This document shows, in pieces, positions 19,937 to 31,560 of a stretch of DNA of 64,000 nt. The stretch covers positions 45,962,030 to 46,026,029 of the forward strand of contig CAMZMU010000062.1 of assembly GCA_947311845.1 (NCBI GenBank), written 5' to 3'. The first letter of the stretch is position 1, and each line of letters begins with the position of its first letter. Source of the DNA: Poa pratensis. Taxonomy: Eukaryota > Streptophyta > Magnoliopsida > Poales > Poaceae. The notes under the pieces were generated by a model, which saw only the letters and a list, made by a program, of their open reading frames with translations, was not told where the DNA came from and did not search any database. Position numbers and translations under genes: made by a program.

Positions 19937-22203
19937 ATTCGTTAAGTAACCTTAGTATTTTGTCCATGTTGTATCCAATTGATAAAATCCTTGAACCAAA
20001 TGTTGTCACAGAAATTTCTATTGCACAATTTTTCGAATAAGTTCCTTGGGATATTTGGTGCATGTAACTAACTGATGTTCTTTTCTTTCTTTCATCAGAC
20101 ACTTGATATGCACATGCACTTGTTTATTCTTAATGAATGGTTGCCTCCATTTTATTTTCCCTCATAAGACTTTGCTGCAACTTTTTGCCTTGATTTAATC
20201 TAAAGATATTATCATCATGATGTTTCTCAGGCTGCGACCCATCTATCGGTATGATGCATTGATGCTCACTTCTGCTTAAGTTGCGACCTTTGTATTTCCA
20301 TATTGATAAGAAAATTACTATAGTTATGTCTTGATACCAAACTGGAGGAATATTGTTGTCTCCTTAGTTCTGGATATGTATCTGTTGCTTTAGTAAATTT
20401 CGCAGAAGTGCTTTGTTCTACTAAGAGAGCTCTGATGATTTTTTACATCATTGCTCTCTCTTGTTCTTTTGGTTTGTTTCGATTGGCAATGCGTTCAAGA
20501 ATTACTTGACTTGTGCATTTTATTAGAAACATGTACTTATATGGGGAACAAAGTTATGACAGGGACATTCTGCCACCTGCCATTTCATCTAAAAGTATGT
20601 ACTGTTCAAGTGGTGCTAGGCACTAGTTGGACATCAGGTCAGCGCCTTGTGTTTGGCTAGACAGGACTGTCATGGATGACAATCTTAGTAAATACCAGTA
20701 TCTTTTTGATCTTCCACGAAGCTATAACTAATTTTTTCTCTGAAGTGGAATCTCTTTTATGCAAAGTTGTATACTATTCTTGCTGGGGACTGATCCAGAG
20801 CTGTTTGGTTTCAGGGCTGTGATGTTCTTGATAGAGTATTCCAGCTTTATGAATCACACATTCCATATCTTCTTCACTTTTTGGTGAGAGCGATGCTTCC
20901 TTATTCATTTTCTAATTTCTATAGATCTCCTGAACTGCAAGACGATTGCCATTTGTACTTTTTCACAACGTCTATCTTTAGTATAATATTCCTGGTGGTG
21001 ATGTTCTACATATGTGATTTATTTTGAGTGACTCAAGATGATATTTCTATTCGATGTATGTTTTAGGTCGACTATAACTTGTATGGAATGGGCCATGTAC
21101 ATGTCACAGATTTCAAGTTCCGTCCTCCGTTGCCAGATGATTTTCATCCTAAGACTCTACATCGGAAGGTGGAATCTTCTGCTAACTCGGAGCCCAAGGC
21201 AAGTTCTATGGAGTATGAATTTTGTTCATGTCTACATGAATGATATCAATCTGAATCCATTTTTTTTTATTTCGGGGGTAATACTCTATCCATTTCTTCT
21301 ACTACTAAAAAACTAGACCTTTCTCTTCAAATTGATAGGCACATTCAGATAATGCTGCGATCAAGAATCCAACACTCTGGATATTTTCAGCAGTGCCACA
21401 TGCTTTGATACTGGGCTATTCTGCTACTTCACGTTGCATGGGAGGAGCCAGTTCAAACTTCACAAGACGACATACTTCTTTGATGCTTGAAGCTGACTCC
21501 AGAGCAGAAGGTTTGGTTGCCACATTCTTACAGCTACTGTTTGGTATATCCATAATTGTACTTTACATTTTGATTTCACTTGTAGGTATCATACACGAGA
21601 AGTATAACATTTACACTTCTCTTCCACAAACAACGACAGATAGAAAAAATGGTCCAGATACTTCTAGCAATTTGGGAGGTATCTTTGCTGCTTATGTGCA
21701 CATATGTTGCAAACTGTTGCTGCTAAACCTCTCTTATCTGTTTTGCTTAACTTGAGCACCTAAGACTGCTGGAGGAAAAGAAACCTGCTGATATTGGTAG
21801 ACCACTGAGGTATGTTGTTCTAAAAAGTTATCTTCATGGTATCAATTATGAGAGTGCTCTTTCTATGTTGGATTCAGAAGGGGAAGGCCCCTATCAAATT
21901 TCTGCCACTGAAGAGTCTGAAAAGCTAGAGAAATGTTTTAAGATTGTGTGTTCTGTGCAACTTAGTCAGCTGTCCTTTTGGGTATAGGATAGAGAGGATT
22001 TACACGAAAATTTTGTGCTTCTTTTCAGCAACTTACCCGAAATGGGTACAAATAACTCAGTTTGCTTTTGGTTCCATCTTACTATGCATACATAATCCAA
22101 ATTTACGTCATGGTTAACAACTGAAACTCCTTAATAAGTTCCCGCTTCCTGCCGTACTCAACTCCAAAACATGAAGAAACACAAGCCTAGTTCATCCAAA
22201 TAG

Positions 22204-22851
22204 GAGAAAATTGCACGAAATACCAATGTTTGGTGACAAAGTTGCACAGAACACACAATCAAAATAGTTTTTGCGGCTAACCCGAATTTTAGGGTAATAC
22301 GTTGCAGCTAGCCCAAATAGATATCCGAGAACATTAACAACATGCCTAACAAGAGGGGCTACATTTTTATACCGTATACCACAATTATACGACACTTTTA
22401 AAATGTTACACCAAAATTATTCGATAATTTTAAAATATGAAGCTCAGATACTTTGAAGTTCATTTTTGTCTATGCGAGAATACAAATTAATTTATATTGA
22501 GATTTTGCACGTTTATAGTACATATCATTAACCAGACACAGATATTAAACACTTCTCACATGTACGTTTAATTATCAGTCTATACTACATATCATTACAC
22601 GTCTATAGTAGATATAATTCTATTTTTTAAATATCATACAATTATGGTATACCATTTTTTAAAGAGTCACATAATTGTGGTATACGGTATAGAAATCTAG
22701 CCCAACTTGTCAGGTAGTTAAGGCTCTACAAAATCTATTTGGGCTGGCTGCAACATATTACCCCAAAAGTTAGGGTTCACCGCAAAAAAGTGTTTTAATT
22801 CCGTGTTCTGTGCAACTGACACCAAACATTGGTGTTATGTGCAATTTTCTC
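22204..22851. mobile_element. Mutator-like foldback MITE
   Basis: This 648-bp element has perfect 13-bp ends GAGAAAATTGCAC / GTGCAATTTTCTC inside imperfect inverted repeats of over 100 bp. It is flanked by the 9-bp direct repeat TCCAAATAG (22195-22203 and 22852-22860). Long terminal inverted repeats with 9-bp target duplications are typical of Mutator-like elements. It has no coding capacity. Confidence 0.88.
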
Positions 22852-22999
22852 TCCAAATAGTGAATAGTTCAAACAAAGCAAAGTACGTCATAAATGCAAA
22901 GCAAAGTAAGACTACAGCTCCCAAAGCAAGAGGCCGCACCAGGCTGTTACACGCATTAGCACATGATCAACGATCCTATTCAGAATAATACACCTAAGC

Positions 23000-24150
23000 T
23001 TAATTAGCACGTCGTGTACTCTCTTCCTCAGGGATGTTCGAATCAGATACCCACCATTTGTGCTTATCTGCAACAGTAGAAGCCAAAGCTGTGGTTAAGA
23101 GAGAATGACAATCTATCACTACATCAAATCACCCATGAACTAAAACTCAAAAAAAAAATCACCCTTAAACAAACTCTTGGATACCGTACTGTCTCAGGGG
23201 AGAACAAAAACAGAAAAATCTACCTGGTACTTCATCTAGCGCATGCCACCGGAGGAGAACCATCATGGTAACAAACTCCTTGGTGTACACAGTCGTAGGA
23301 CAGACTATCTCTTCCAAAATCTGCAGGATCAAAAACTGTTTTCAACAAAAAAAATCATATCAACATGCAATGGGGAAAAATATGAAGTGATTGAACATCT
23401 TTAAACTAGATGCATATTCACACCTTGCATGATTTGAGGGGTAAAGCCTTCAACTTCACCTTCTGCTTCAAATTACCCAGCTTCTGCTCAAACCTGCGGC
23501 GAGCAGTCTCAACGTCGATGCTGGGGATGTGCTTCAGTTTGTTCTCCTTCATGAGTAGATCGTTCACTGTGTCCAGAGTATTCACAAATAATATGTGGCT
23601 TATTGCTGCCAAACCTCCAAGAGCGCAAACAAATGAACGGATGGTTGCCCTCTTGGCCTTCCCGTGGTAGGCATCCTCGGCAGTTTTCACGAAAGTGGAC
23701 GCACACATTCGAACCGTCTGTGTTTCATGAAAAAAATGAATAATTCAGCGCTCAAACTGTTGTAAACAAGAAATAATAGTAGAGTAGGAAATATTCAAGG
23801 ATGCCTATGAAACCATGTACGGTATATAGGTGACACACGTCTGAAAGTTTAAGAATTCCACGTGCAATTTACTCTCTTCTAAAACAATTGTAGATAGGAA
23901 TATATCCTTTTGGATATATTCAAATTTAATACCTGCTCCACCGTATGCATAGAGATTTCATTTGGCTGGCGGAGTCTATAAGACGCAGTATACTGAACCA
24001 TGAAAAAAAAATCCATTAGGAGACAAACATAACACATACCACGTACAAAAAAGTGGGAAAAATGTGACATACCATAACCATGGAAGCCAAGTGCAGAGCT
24101 TGCCTAGCCTGCATGCAGAGTTCCACTGACAACAAAGTAGCTTCCACATG
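23000..24150 (-). CDS. Unrecognised plant gene, C-terminal exons
   Basis: Five consecutive exons on the minus strand fit in phase: 24150-24073, 23992-23933, 23717-23424, 23320-23224 and 23067-23000. They end in TAA. The product part is about 199 residues, mostly helical by composition. Recognisable strings are SVELCMQARQALHLASMVM, SFVCALGGLAAISHILFVNT and a basic stretch RRRFEQKLGNLKQKVKLK; the end is acidic (NIPEEEST). I cannot name the family. A further upstream exon may exist around 24180-24290, but its phase could not be settled, and no start was found. It may be a gene fragment, as a foldback element begins about 130 bp upstream. All splice sites seen are canonical. Confidence 0.6.
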
Positions 24151-24415
24151 CTGCATACAAGTTTCACCAACCAAACCAATCAGTGAAAGTTTGGATGTAC
24201 TTCTGAGCCTTGATCCCTAACTCTAGCACAATGAGGCACTTTTTGCTTCTTTCTAAAACAGCTTCCAAAGTACCAGTAATCCCCTGAAGATAATCTATAC
24301 TACTGCATAATAGAGCAATTTTGAATTTATATTAGCACCTGAGAATAATCGCTGCCATTTATTGACAATGCCCAAGTGATGAGAATACCTTTTAAAACCA
24401 TAACTAAACAATTAA

Positions 24416-25130
24416 GGACCGTGCCCCCAGATTAGTTTTCCGTGGGCACGGAAAGAATATGGTAACCAAGCCCATGCATGCATGCATGCAGACACGGAGA
24501 TTCCTTTTGGTTATCAAACTTTAAAATGTTTTATCTCTTAAACCGTAAATCAAAATTCAAATATGTTTTCATGGTTGGCTTTATCACGACGAGATCTTCA
24601 AAACTAAATCCTATCTTGATATGTTTTGACGATTTTATTTCTGACCCTAGTTACCAGATTATAGTCACTTATTCACCAGGTATTGTCAAGTTGGTTACTA
24701 GATAAAAATCAAATGGTTACCTGGTTATTTGAACTTCTATATTTACCAACGTAATCCTTTTGTGACGGTAATTCCATATTTTACGTGTTTAGAATGGATC
24801 AAATACTCACTCTTTGGACGTGTAGATCATGGATATGGCAGAAAAAACATGTAAAATTTACCTAGTAACTAGGCATTATTTGGGTGGTAACTACAGTATT
24901 ATAACCTGGCAACCGAGGACGGAAAAAAAAAGTTCGTCAAAACATATTAAGATGGGATCTTGTTTTAAAGCACTCGTCGATGCGAACCCAGCGGTGAAAA
25001 TGGATCGTCAATTGGATTGACAGTTTAAGAGATAATTTATTTTAAATTTTCGATTATGGAAAAGATTCTTTACATGCATGCAGGTGCTGGCCCCGTCTCC
25101 CTTATAGGGAAAATTAGTTTTACCCCCGCG
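24416..25130. mobile_element. Foldback (long inverted repeat) element
   Basis: The left part (CCCCCAGATTAGTTTTCC, ATGCATGCATGCA, TTTATCTCTTAAACCGT) pairs with the right part read in reverse (AAACTAATTTTCC, TGCATGCATG, TTATCTCTTAAACTGT). The arms are about 130 bp. The internal part has repeated TAACTAG/GGTTAC motifs. No coding capacity; the target duplication is unclear, so the family is not assigned. Confidence 0.6.
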
Positions 25131-25555
25131 CCGGATGAATATTGATTGTAGGGCACGTCTCCTAAGTAGATTAATCGAACAATTAACTAGCAATAATGAA
25201 ATAATTCACTCACAGTTCCTAACGCACCAATCTCAGTTATAACAGTCACATGCCTCACCCCACCCACCCAGTAATTAATCAAACGAGATAATCTGGCTTG
25301 TGCAATGATGTGTATTTCAAAAGGAACAAGCGCAATGCATGTAAATCTACGATAGTCACTTAAAAAGATTTCGCATAGTTTTACAGAAGAATAAAAATGG
25401 GTGTAACCAGTGCCGAAAGCTCCCACACATTGTCTGGAGTGCTAAGTATTTTGCTGCCCTGGTAAGGTCACTAGAGTTCTTGTTATTTACTTCGTTGATG
25501 TTTTTATTTTTCGTTAATCTTTTGCGGTTAAAGAAAACCCAGAACAAGAAGTATA
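25131..25555. other. Intergenic DNA
   Basis: AT-rich, with no coding pattern or repeat that I can identify. Confidence 0.4.
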
Positions 25556-26165
25556 TAGCAAACAAAACACTTCCTAATGATGACTATTTGTGTGGACCTA
25601 TAACTCAGCCAGCAGCTGAGCATTATGAGATTAATGTTAACCTCCTTAATTTGGTTCAACAAAACCAATTTGGTGGTTCTGCTTCAAAAGACGCAGGTAG
25701 GCATCTACGTAGTTTTACTTACTCACTGATATGATGCTACACAAGATGTTAACCCAATTGCAGCCAAGCTGCGTTTATTTCCCTTCACATTAAGAGGAAA
25801 AGCTCAGGAGTGGTTGCTTGCTTGAAATAAACGCATCTTGGCCGTGCTTGGGTCAACATCTTTTATATCGCAGATTTCGGCAAAAGGTGGCTGTGTTTAT
25901 TTCCCTTCTCATTAAAAGGAAAAGCTCAAGAGGTTGCTTGCTTGAAATAAACGCATTTTGGACGCGCTTGGGTCAACATATTTTATATCGCAGAGTTTGG
26001 TAAAAGTATGTAGATTCATAGGGTCCTCTGAAATGGAACCACGAAACTGGTTTTGTTGAACCAAATTAAGGAGGTTAGGCTTAACTAATCATGCTTAGCT
26101 ACGACGTTGGGCTGAGTTATAGGTGCACGCAAATAGTCATCATCGGGACTAGCAATTTTTCCAAT
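25556..26165. repeat. Inverted-repeat relic of a gypsy gag gene
   Basis: From 25556 the plus strand encodes a decayed Ty3/gypsy gag similar to Athila/Sabrina-type elements. It reads PITQPAAEHYEINVNLLNLV and then, after a break, LRLFPFTLRGKAQEWLLA. The second part occurs twice in tandem (about 25765-25880 and 25885-26010). At 26040-26165 the first part occurs again on the opposite strand (CCTCCTTAATTTGGTTCAAC shared). A transcript across the region would fold into a stem of about 120 bp with a ~350-bp loop. Confidence 0.7.
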
Positions 26166-26700
26166 ATTTTTGTTTGCCATACTACACTAATGAACCTGCC
26201 ATACCTTAATTCTTGCAGTCACCCTTACCCCAGTCACCGGAGCCATTAGAGCATTGTAGGTCATTTAGTATCTCTAGGAAGAGGACATAGCCGAATCATT
26301 TGGCAAGGACCGGCCCTACAGTCGCTCGAGTACTATACGTGCATACATTTGGGCGACGGCGGCATGGTGACAGGGCAAATGCCGGCACCGGTTTTAGCCC
26401 CGGCAACGGCTTGATGGTCTGCATCGGCTCCGCATGGGTGATCACGGGCGTGGTGTTAGCATTGACGGCCTGCTGCTCCTACCAGGACAAGGAGAGGTTA
26501 CCGGTGCCAACGAGACCTACCGGCGGCCATTGCCGGCTCCGTGTTTGTGGTCGTCGGGTCTATACGGCCACTGAGCGTGCCTAGCCCTCTGCTTCTGCTG
26601 CTCCACGACGACATGCGGAATAGTTAGTTCGTTAACTGTAGCTAGATAATTGCTGGATGCATGCATTTCGTTACGTGAGCTATTGAACTGTGTGAGGATG
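26166..26700. other. Intergenic DNA
   Basis: Partly GC-rich around 26300-26580 with no supported gene. The open frames there lack start context, splice signals and family motifs. Confidence 0.35.
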
Positions 26701-26705
26701 GACTC

Positions 26706-27499
26706 TAGACCCACAGACCCCATCGTTTTTCCAAACCTAGTATAGGCTTAGTAGAACCAAAACTGAGTACATGAGGTGTAGTTTCAGTACTATTAGGCAC
26801 GAGGAGGAAGAGGTTAGGCTTGATGGACAGGTGGTACCTGAGAAAGATACCTTCCGATATTTGGGGTCTATGCTTCACAAGGATGGTGATATCGATAAAG
26901 ATGTGAGTCATCGAATCAAACCTGGTTGGATGAAGTGGCGTCAAGCTTCGGGCGTCCTCTGTGATAGGAAAGTGCCACAAAAGCTAAAAGGCAAGTTCTA
27001 TAGGACGACGACCTGCGATGTTGTATGGCGCAGAATGTTGGCCGACCAAGAGACGACATATCCAACAGTTAGGTGTAGCGGAGATACGCATGTTGAGATG
27101 GATATGTGGCTACACAAGAAAGGACCGGGTTAGGAATGATGATATACGTGAGAGAGTTGGGGTAGCACCAATTGAAGAGAAGGTTGTCCAACACCGTCTA
27201 AAATGGTTTGGTCATATAGAACCTAGGCCTCCGGAAGCGCCATTGCATACCGGACGGATAAAGCGGGATGAGAATGTTAAGAGGGGTCGTGATAGGCCAA
27301 ACTTGACATGGGAGGAGTCTGTTAAGAGAGATCTGAAGGATTGGAATATAACCAAAGAACTAGCCATGGATAGGGCTGCGTGGAAGTTAGCTATCCATGT
27401 GCCAGAACCATGACCTGGTTTCGAGATCTTATGGGTTTCAACTCTAGCCTACCCCAACTTGTTTGGAAAAAAAAACTTTGTTGTTATTGTTTGTTGTTG
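26706..27499 (+). mobile_element. RTE-type LINE, 3' end, frameshifted
   Basis: The region encodes the C-terminal part of an RTE-clade reverse transcriptase protein. It starts near TKTEYMRC, runs through [17 protein letters not shown] and shifts frame at about 27008. It continues [34 protein letters not shown] and ends MDRAAWKLAIHVPEP. The tail (TTTGTTGTTATTGTTTGTTG) is the short TTG-rich 3' end usual for plant RTE elements rather than poly(A). The 5' part, including the polymerase active site, is gone. Confidence 0.85.
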
Positions 27500-28360
27500 T
27501 AGTATATATTTCTTCTACACTAGGTAAAGGTAGCTAAGTACTACGAAGACAACATAAGAGAAAATGGCTCTTGGCCGTCAAAACATGGCGTAATACGCCT
27601 TGAAACTGCAGGAAAAACCACTCGAATCGGGGTTCAAATTTAAATTTTATAAGGTGTTAATAGGCAGAAGAAAATAGTACTATAACTGTAATTTCATAAT
27701 TTATATTTTATTCTTCAACTAAGGAGTTACATTTTATTAAAAAAAGTTGTTCGTCATGAATTCAATACTGCAATAACATTTAGCTAGATATATCCGGTGT
27801 GCGTTTGGAGCATAACATCGTCTTTTCCTCATGCCAGCCACAATGGAGCGATTGGAGGTAGAGCTAACAGTAGGCTCACCGCCACACAAGGTGGGATTCC
27901 ACCGTATTTTTGTAGCATGTCTACTAATCGATGTTTCGGTATTATCTTTTTAGGGGCTATAGTCTACTAGATGCCGAGGCAATCTGCGAGCACGTGCCAA
28001 AATGGAAAACCAGTTGGTGAACGTTCACGGCAAAAAATACTCGAACATTCTTTTATCTCTATCACATCCGCAGTCCGATTCTCGCACGTGCACATTGGTG
28101 TTCATTTAGCAAGCGGGATACTTTTCCGTCCATTGCAAAGCACAGGCATTTTTAGAACACTGAATTTTTTGCGTAACTATAGCAATAGTGCTAGAGGAAG
28201 ACATGCAGGAAAATAATGATTGACTAAATGATTAAGTCACCATATGGTATGTTTTTTGGTCTCGTCATTGTTCTTTTCTTTACATCCTTCATGTCTAGGG
28301 AACTAACTAGATGTTTCATTTGGTTTTATATTATTGGTTTATTAGGGACGTATGACATAA
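27500..28360. other. Intergenic DNA, possible degenerate Helitron pieces
   Basis: No gene. Around 28131 CCATTGCAAAGCACAGG resembles a decayed Helitron hairpin, and around 27963 TCTACTAGATGCCGAGG resembles a Helitron 5' end, but neither has the correct flanking bases. Confidence 0.3.
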
Positions 28361-28396
28361 TATTTTCTTCCGTTGCAACGCACAGGTGTTTACTAG
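28361..28396 (+). mobile_element. Helitron 3' terminus (older)
   Basis: CCGTTGCAACGCACAGG, then 8 bases, then CTAG followed by T. This is the same palindrome family as the other Helitron ends here, with one stem base changed. The 5' end was not located. Confidence 0.55.
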
Positions 28397-28799
28397 TTTC
28401 CCCTAAAGACCACAATATTGAAAATAGATTGGTAGATTGTGAACAAATGTTGAAATAAATAGACTAGAACTCTCAAGCTATGAGTTCAAAAGTGATCACT
28501 TAATCTAGTACTCCACATGCAAGACAATTGTGTTCCTAATAATGCCTATCAAGAATTTCATATTCACAACATGTGTTGTATATATCATTAAGCATTTTAT
28601 AATTGATACTAGTCATGCTAATGTGTTACATACTTACCTACGTTAGGTTGGTTTATATTAAAAAAATGCACAACTCACTGACTTTTAGTTTATATTCAAT
28701 ATCAAGTTGGAAATCTTAAAAATCATTTTTTCTTTTGTTCAAATGGCTATTGGTGTATTTTTTTATTTTTTACATATATTTTCCCTATAGCGTTGTTTC

Positions 28800-31300
28800 C
28801 TTTTTTGACGCGAACTATAGCGTTGTTTCTTGGCACGTACTAACCATTTGTATACGACAAAAATAGGGTATCACAAGAAATAAGCAAAATGATAATGGTT
28901 TTTGGCATTTCAACCCTCAATACTAAGTTATTTTTAAATAAAGCGGAATACGGAAAGAACAATTTCATAAATTTGATCAAACATGCAAGAGATATCCGTC
29001 CAAAATGCACATGAATATTTCCATAAATTATATCAAACATGTCATGAACACAACTTACCAAAATGCTTGGATTGGAAGAAACCATCTCCCACGTATTCTC
29101 TTCAATTTTCTGTTCCTCGTTGTAGAACATCTCAAAGGACTTCTCCAAAGAAACAAAAATATGCATCAGATTCCTTAGATTATGAAAATTAATTTTATTA
29201 AATCTCGTGTGACAAAGTAGTTGATGAGTATTATAAGGATTTTTTTAATTCAAGATATTAGCTTCCTTATAGATAACTCAAGAAAAGAGACATGATCGGA
29301 GCTTCTCCAACAAATATCCCCCTTCACTCTGAGCTTAGGACCGACAAACAATGATACAAGGATAGGATGATCAAAACGTGGCTACAAAGATGGGAAAATC
29401 AAATCATGGAATACATTACCAAGTATTGTAATGTTTATGTATTATCCACTTGTCTAACAAGTGAAGACACCTTTGTACTCTCAAGCAATGTATTGACATG
29501 GTAAGTAGGATTATTAGCATTCCTTAAAAAGGTGTATTAGCCTTCCAATAGGGGAAATTAAGTATAAAAATATGAATATAAATCGTGGTCACATAGTAAT
29601 GAATTGCCAATGGTAAATAAGAAAAAGAAAGAAACATCTATGACAACTTAAATATGGACAAACTAACCATATCCTCTTCATAAGGAACACCCAACTTTGC
29701 AGCATATGCCTTAGCGAACTTGTCTATTTCCGCAATAACCTCCTCGACGTTCACCGTCTGCACTCAAACACAAAAGAATAAATAGAAAGGGATGAAAGAG
29801 TGCATAGAGAAAAATTGTGATGTAAAATCTTTACTATAATACGAGTAGTGTTTCTTCCTCCAAATTTTCGTCCGTCGGTGGTACGTCGTACGTACGTCGC
29901 GCGTCGGTTCGGTTCGGTGGTACATAAGTCGCCCGATCCGTTCGTCTCTCGCTAAAGGAAAAAGGAAACTCACCGCTCACATGTTCCTCTCTCTTTCTTT
30001 GGTCTCCCTCTCCTCTCCCGTGGTATTGACAGAAAGAGAGGCAGCGTCGGATGAAAGGAGCAGCCGGCGGAGGGGAAGATTGGAGGCGGTGTAGGGCTAG
30101 CAGTTGTCTTCGTCGGTGGCGGCAAGCAGTGGCCGCGGCGGCGGCGGGAAGGTGTGGCAGCAGGGAAGCAGGGAGCAGCGGCTTGGAGCAAGCCGATCTG
30201 AGCAGTAGATTTTAGCAGGAATAGCAGCCGAGATCAGCCGATTTGGAGCAGCAAGGAGCCAATCTAAGGCAGCAGGTAGCAACGACTTTGACCAGCAGAG
30301 GCGTGAGCGGGCGAGTTCGAGAGGGCAGGGGGCAGCTGGGGGGCGCCGGGGTTCTGGTGTGTGCGATGGGGAGCGGACCGAGCCCAAGAGCAGCAGCTCG
30401 AGCACGAGACTTGCAGCCATGGCGGACGACAGCTTGGTCAGAACATGAATCCACGACAGGGAGTGCTAAAGGGCCGGATTGAGGCGGGAATCGAAAGGGT
30501 GGCTCACTGGGGGGTTCCTATGAAGTAGTTCGAGCTCGAAGAGGACCGTGGCCGCCGGAATCGAGGAAGGAGCGCTGCCGGCCAAACTGAAGACGGGGAC
30601 GCAGCGGTCATCCTGGGGCACCTCCGACTCGTGCTTGATGTCGAGGAGGACGAGGGAGTCATGCCGGTTCTTCTCCACCGCTCAGCTTGCCGCAGGAACG
30701 GCCATGGCGTCGGCACGGCCGAGCTTCAAGCTCCAGCCATGGAGGCACTCGGGAGGGAGGTGGAAGAACGAGAAGGAAGGAAGATGGTGGCGGCGCGAGG
30801 AGGGAGAAGAGAGCTAGAGCATCAGAGGAGGCGGCGCTGTGGATTATATGGAGGACGGGAGGCAGCAGCGGCCGTCAAATCAAGTCACTGTTGACGTGGA
30901 GGCCATGGATGTCCTGCCGTACAAGATATTGAAGAAGATGCGCATCTCCTGGCGCTTGGTGGGCTGAAGAGAAGATGGGCTGAAAGAGTTGCTTCAGCCT
31001 CTCATCAGTTTCCAGGATTTTCTCAATTTGCAGGAAAAAAAAGAGAGGAGGAGAGAGGGAAAAAGAAAAAGAGATAGATAAAGAAGATAGAAAGAGGGAA
31101 TAGAAATTAGAGAAGAGAGGGAAAGAGAGGCAAGACCTTTTAAAAAAATAATTTACAAATCTTTAATTTTTATTTGAAATAGTTCCGATGTAGATGTGTT
31201 TTTAATCTGCACTGCAACCTCCGGCATTATGTATTATTTTCTAGGTTTGTGATGGCATGATTTCTTTTACACCCGTTGCAACGCACGGGTAGTTTGCTAG
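28800..31300 (+). mobile_element. Helitron 3' part carrying captured gene pieces
   Basis: The right end is clear: CCCGTTGCAACGCACGGG, 8 bases, then CTAG at 31297-31300 followed by T. The left border is not resolved; 28800 is a guess. Inside is at least one exon on the minus strand (29757-29668) with canonical splice sites, and a GC-rich block at 30000-31000. No Rep/helicase is visible, so this would be a non-autonomous element. Confidence 0.5.
29668..29757 (-). pseudogene. Captured exon of unrecognised gene
   Basis: An open 30-codon exon between a TGCAG acceptor and a GTTAGT donor, phase 0 at both ends, reading for example NVEEVIAEIDKFAKAYAAKL. A second exon-like segment (about 29142-29085, SFEMFYNEEQKIEENTWEM) follows on the same strand. 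The composition is clearly protein-like, but I do not recognise the family. Confidence 0.5.
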
Positions 31301-31560
31301 TAATGTTAAAAGTTAAAACATCAGGATAATCATAATTCATAAACAAAATAAGCAAATTTTATTTAGTAGCGCCAAGCCACATATTTGAGGCAGAGCGGGG
31401 AAATAATTTGGTTGCTTAATTATGTTCTACAAGATTCCGATGGTATCCAGCAAGCAGTCATTCATAGAAGAAAACATCAAACTAAACTGTCAAATAAATA
31501 AATGTAAGAAAGTAGTTTGTTGGACTGAAATACTATTCCGAGCTGCAATCATGAGACTTT
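31301..31560. other. AT-rich spacer
   Basis: Nothing recognised. Confidence 0.4.

Larger units (their letters stand above)
15291..21943 (+). pseudogene. Truncated tandem copy of REV3 (exon 1 tail to mid exon 11)
   Basis: This block is collinear with 38151-42687 of the downstream REV3 gene, introns included. Exon-like parts lie at about 15402-15475, 18250-18307, 18743-18792, 18852-18959, 20211-20254, 20817-20884, 21067-21198, 21341-21511, 21586-21677 and 21747-21943. It lacks the promoter and start: similarity begins in the last bases of exon 1. It carries several lesions. The end of exon 2 and its donor are deleted. An extra G in exon 5 shifts the frame. The exon 5 donor GT is changed to TT. 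One extra base lies in exon 10 and the exon 11 acceptor is lost. Similarity stops abruptly inside exon 11. A Helitron and Stowaway elements are inserted in its introns. It cannot make polymerase zeta. Confidence 0.93.

Noticed and set aside
24470..24500. Alternating ATGC run (CATGCATGCATGCATGCA) as a regulatory RY element
   Set aside because: It lies in the arm of a foldback element with a partner at about 25,075, so it is transposon structure rather than a promoter.
26300..26584. Glycine-rich open frame
   Set aside because: No start context, splice sites or family similarity. Likely chance in GC-rich DNA.
27967..28030. Possible Helitron 5' end TCTACTAGATGCCGAGG
   Set aside because: It is preceded by G rather than A, and no matching element could be delimited.
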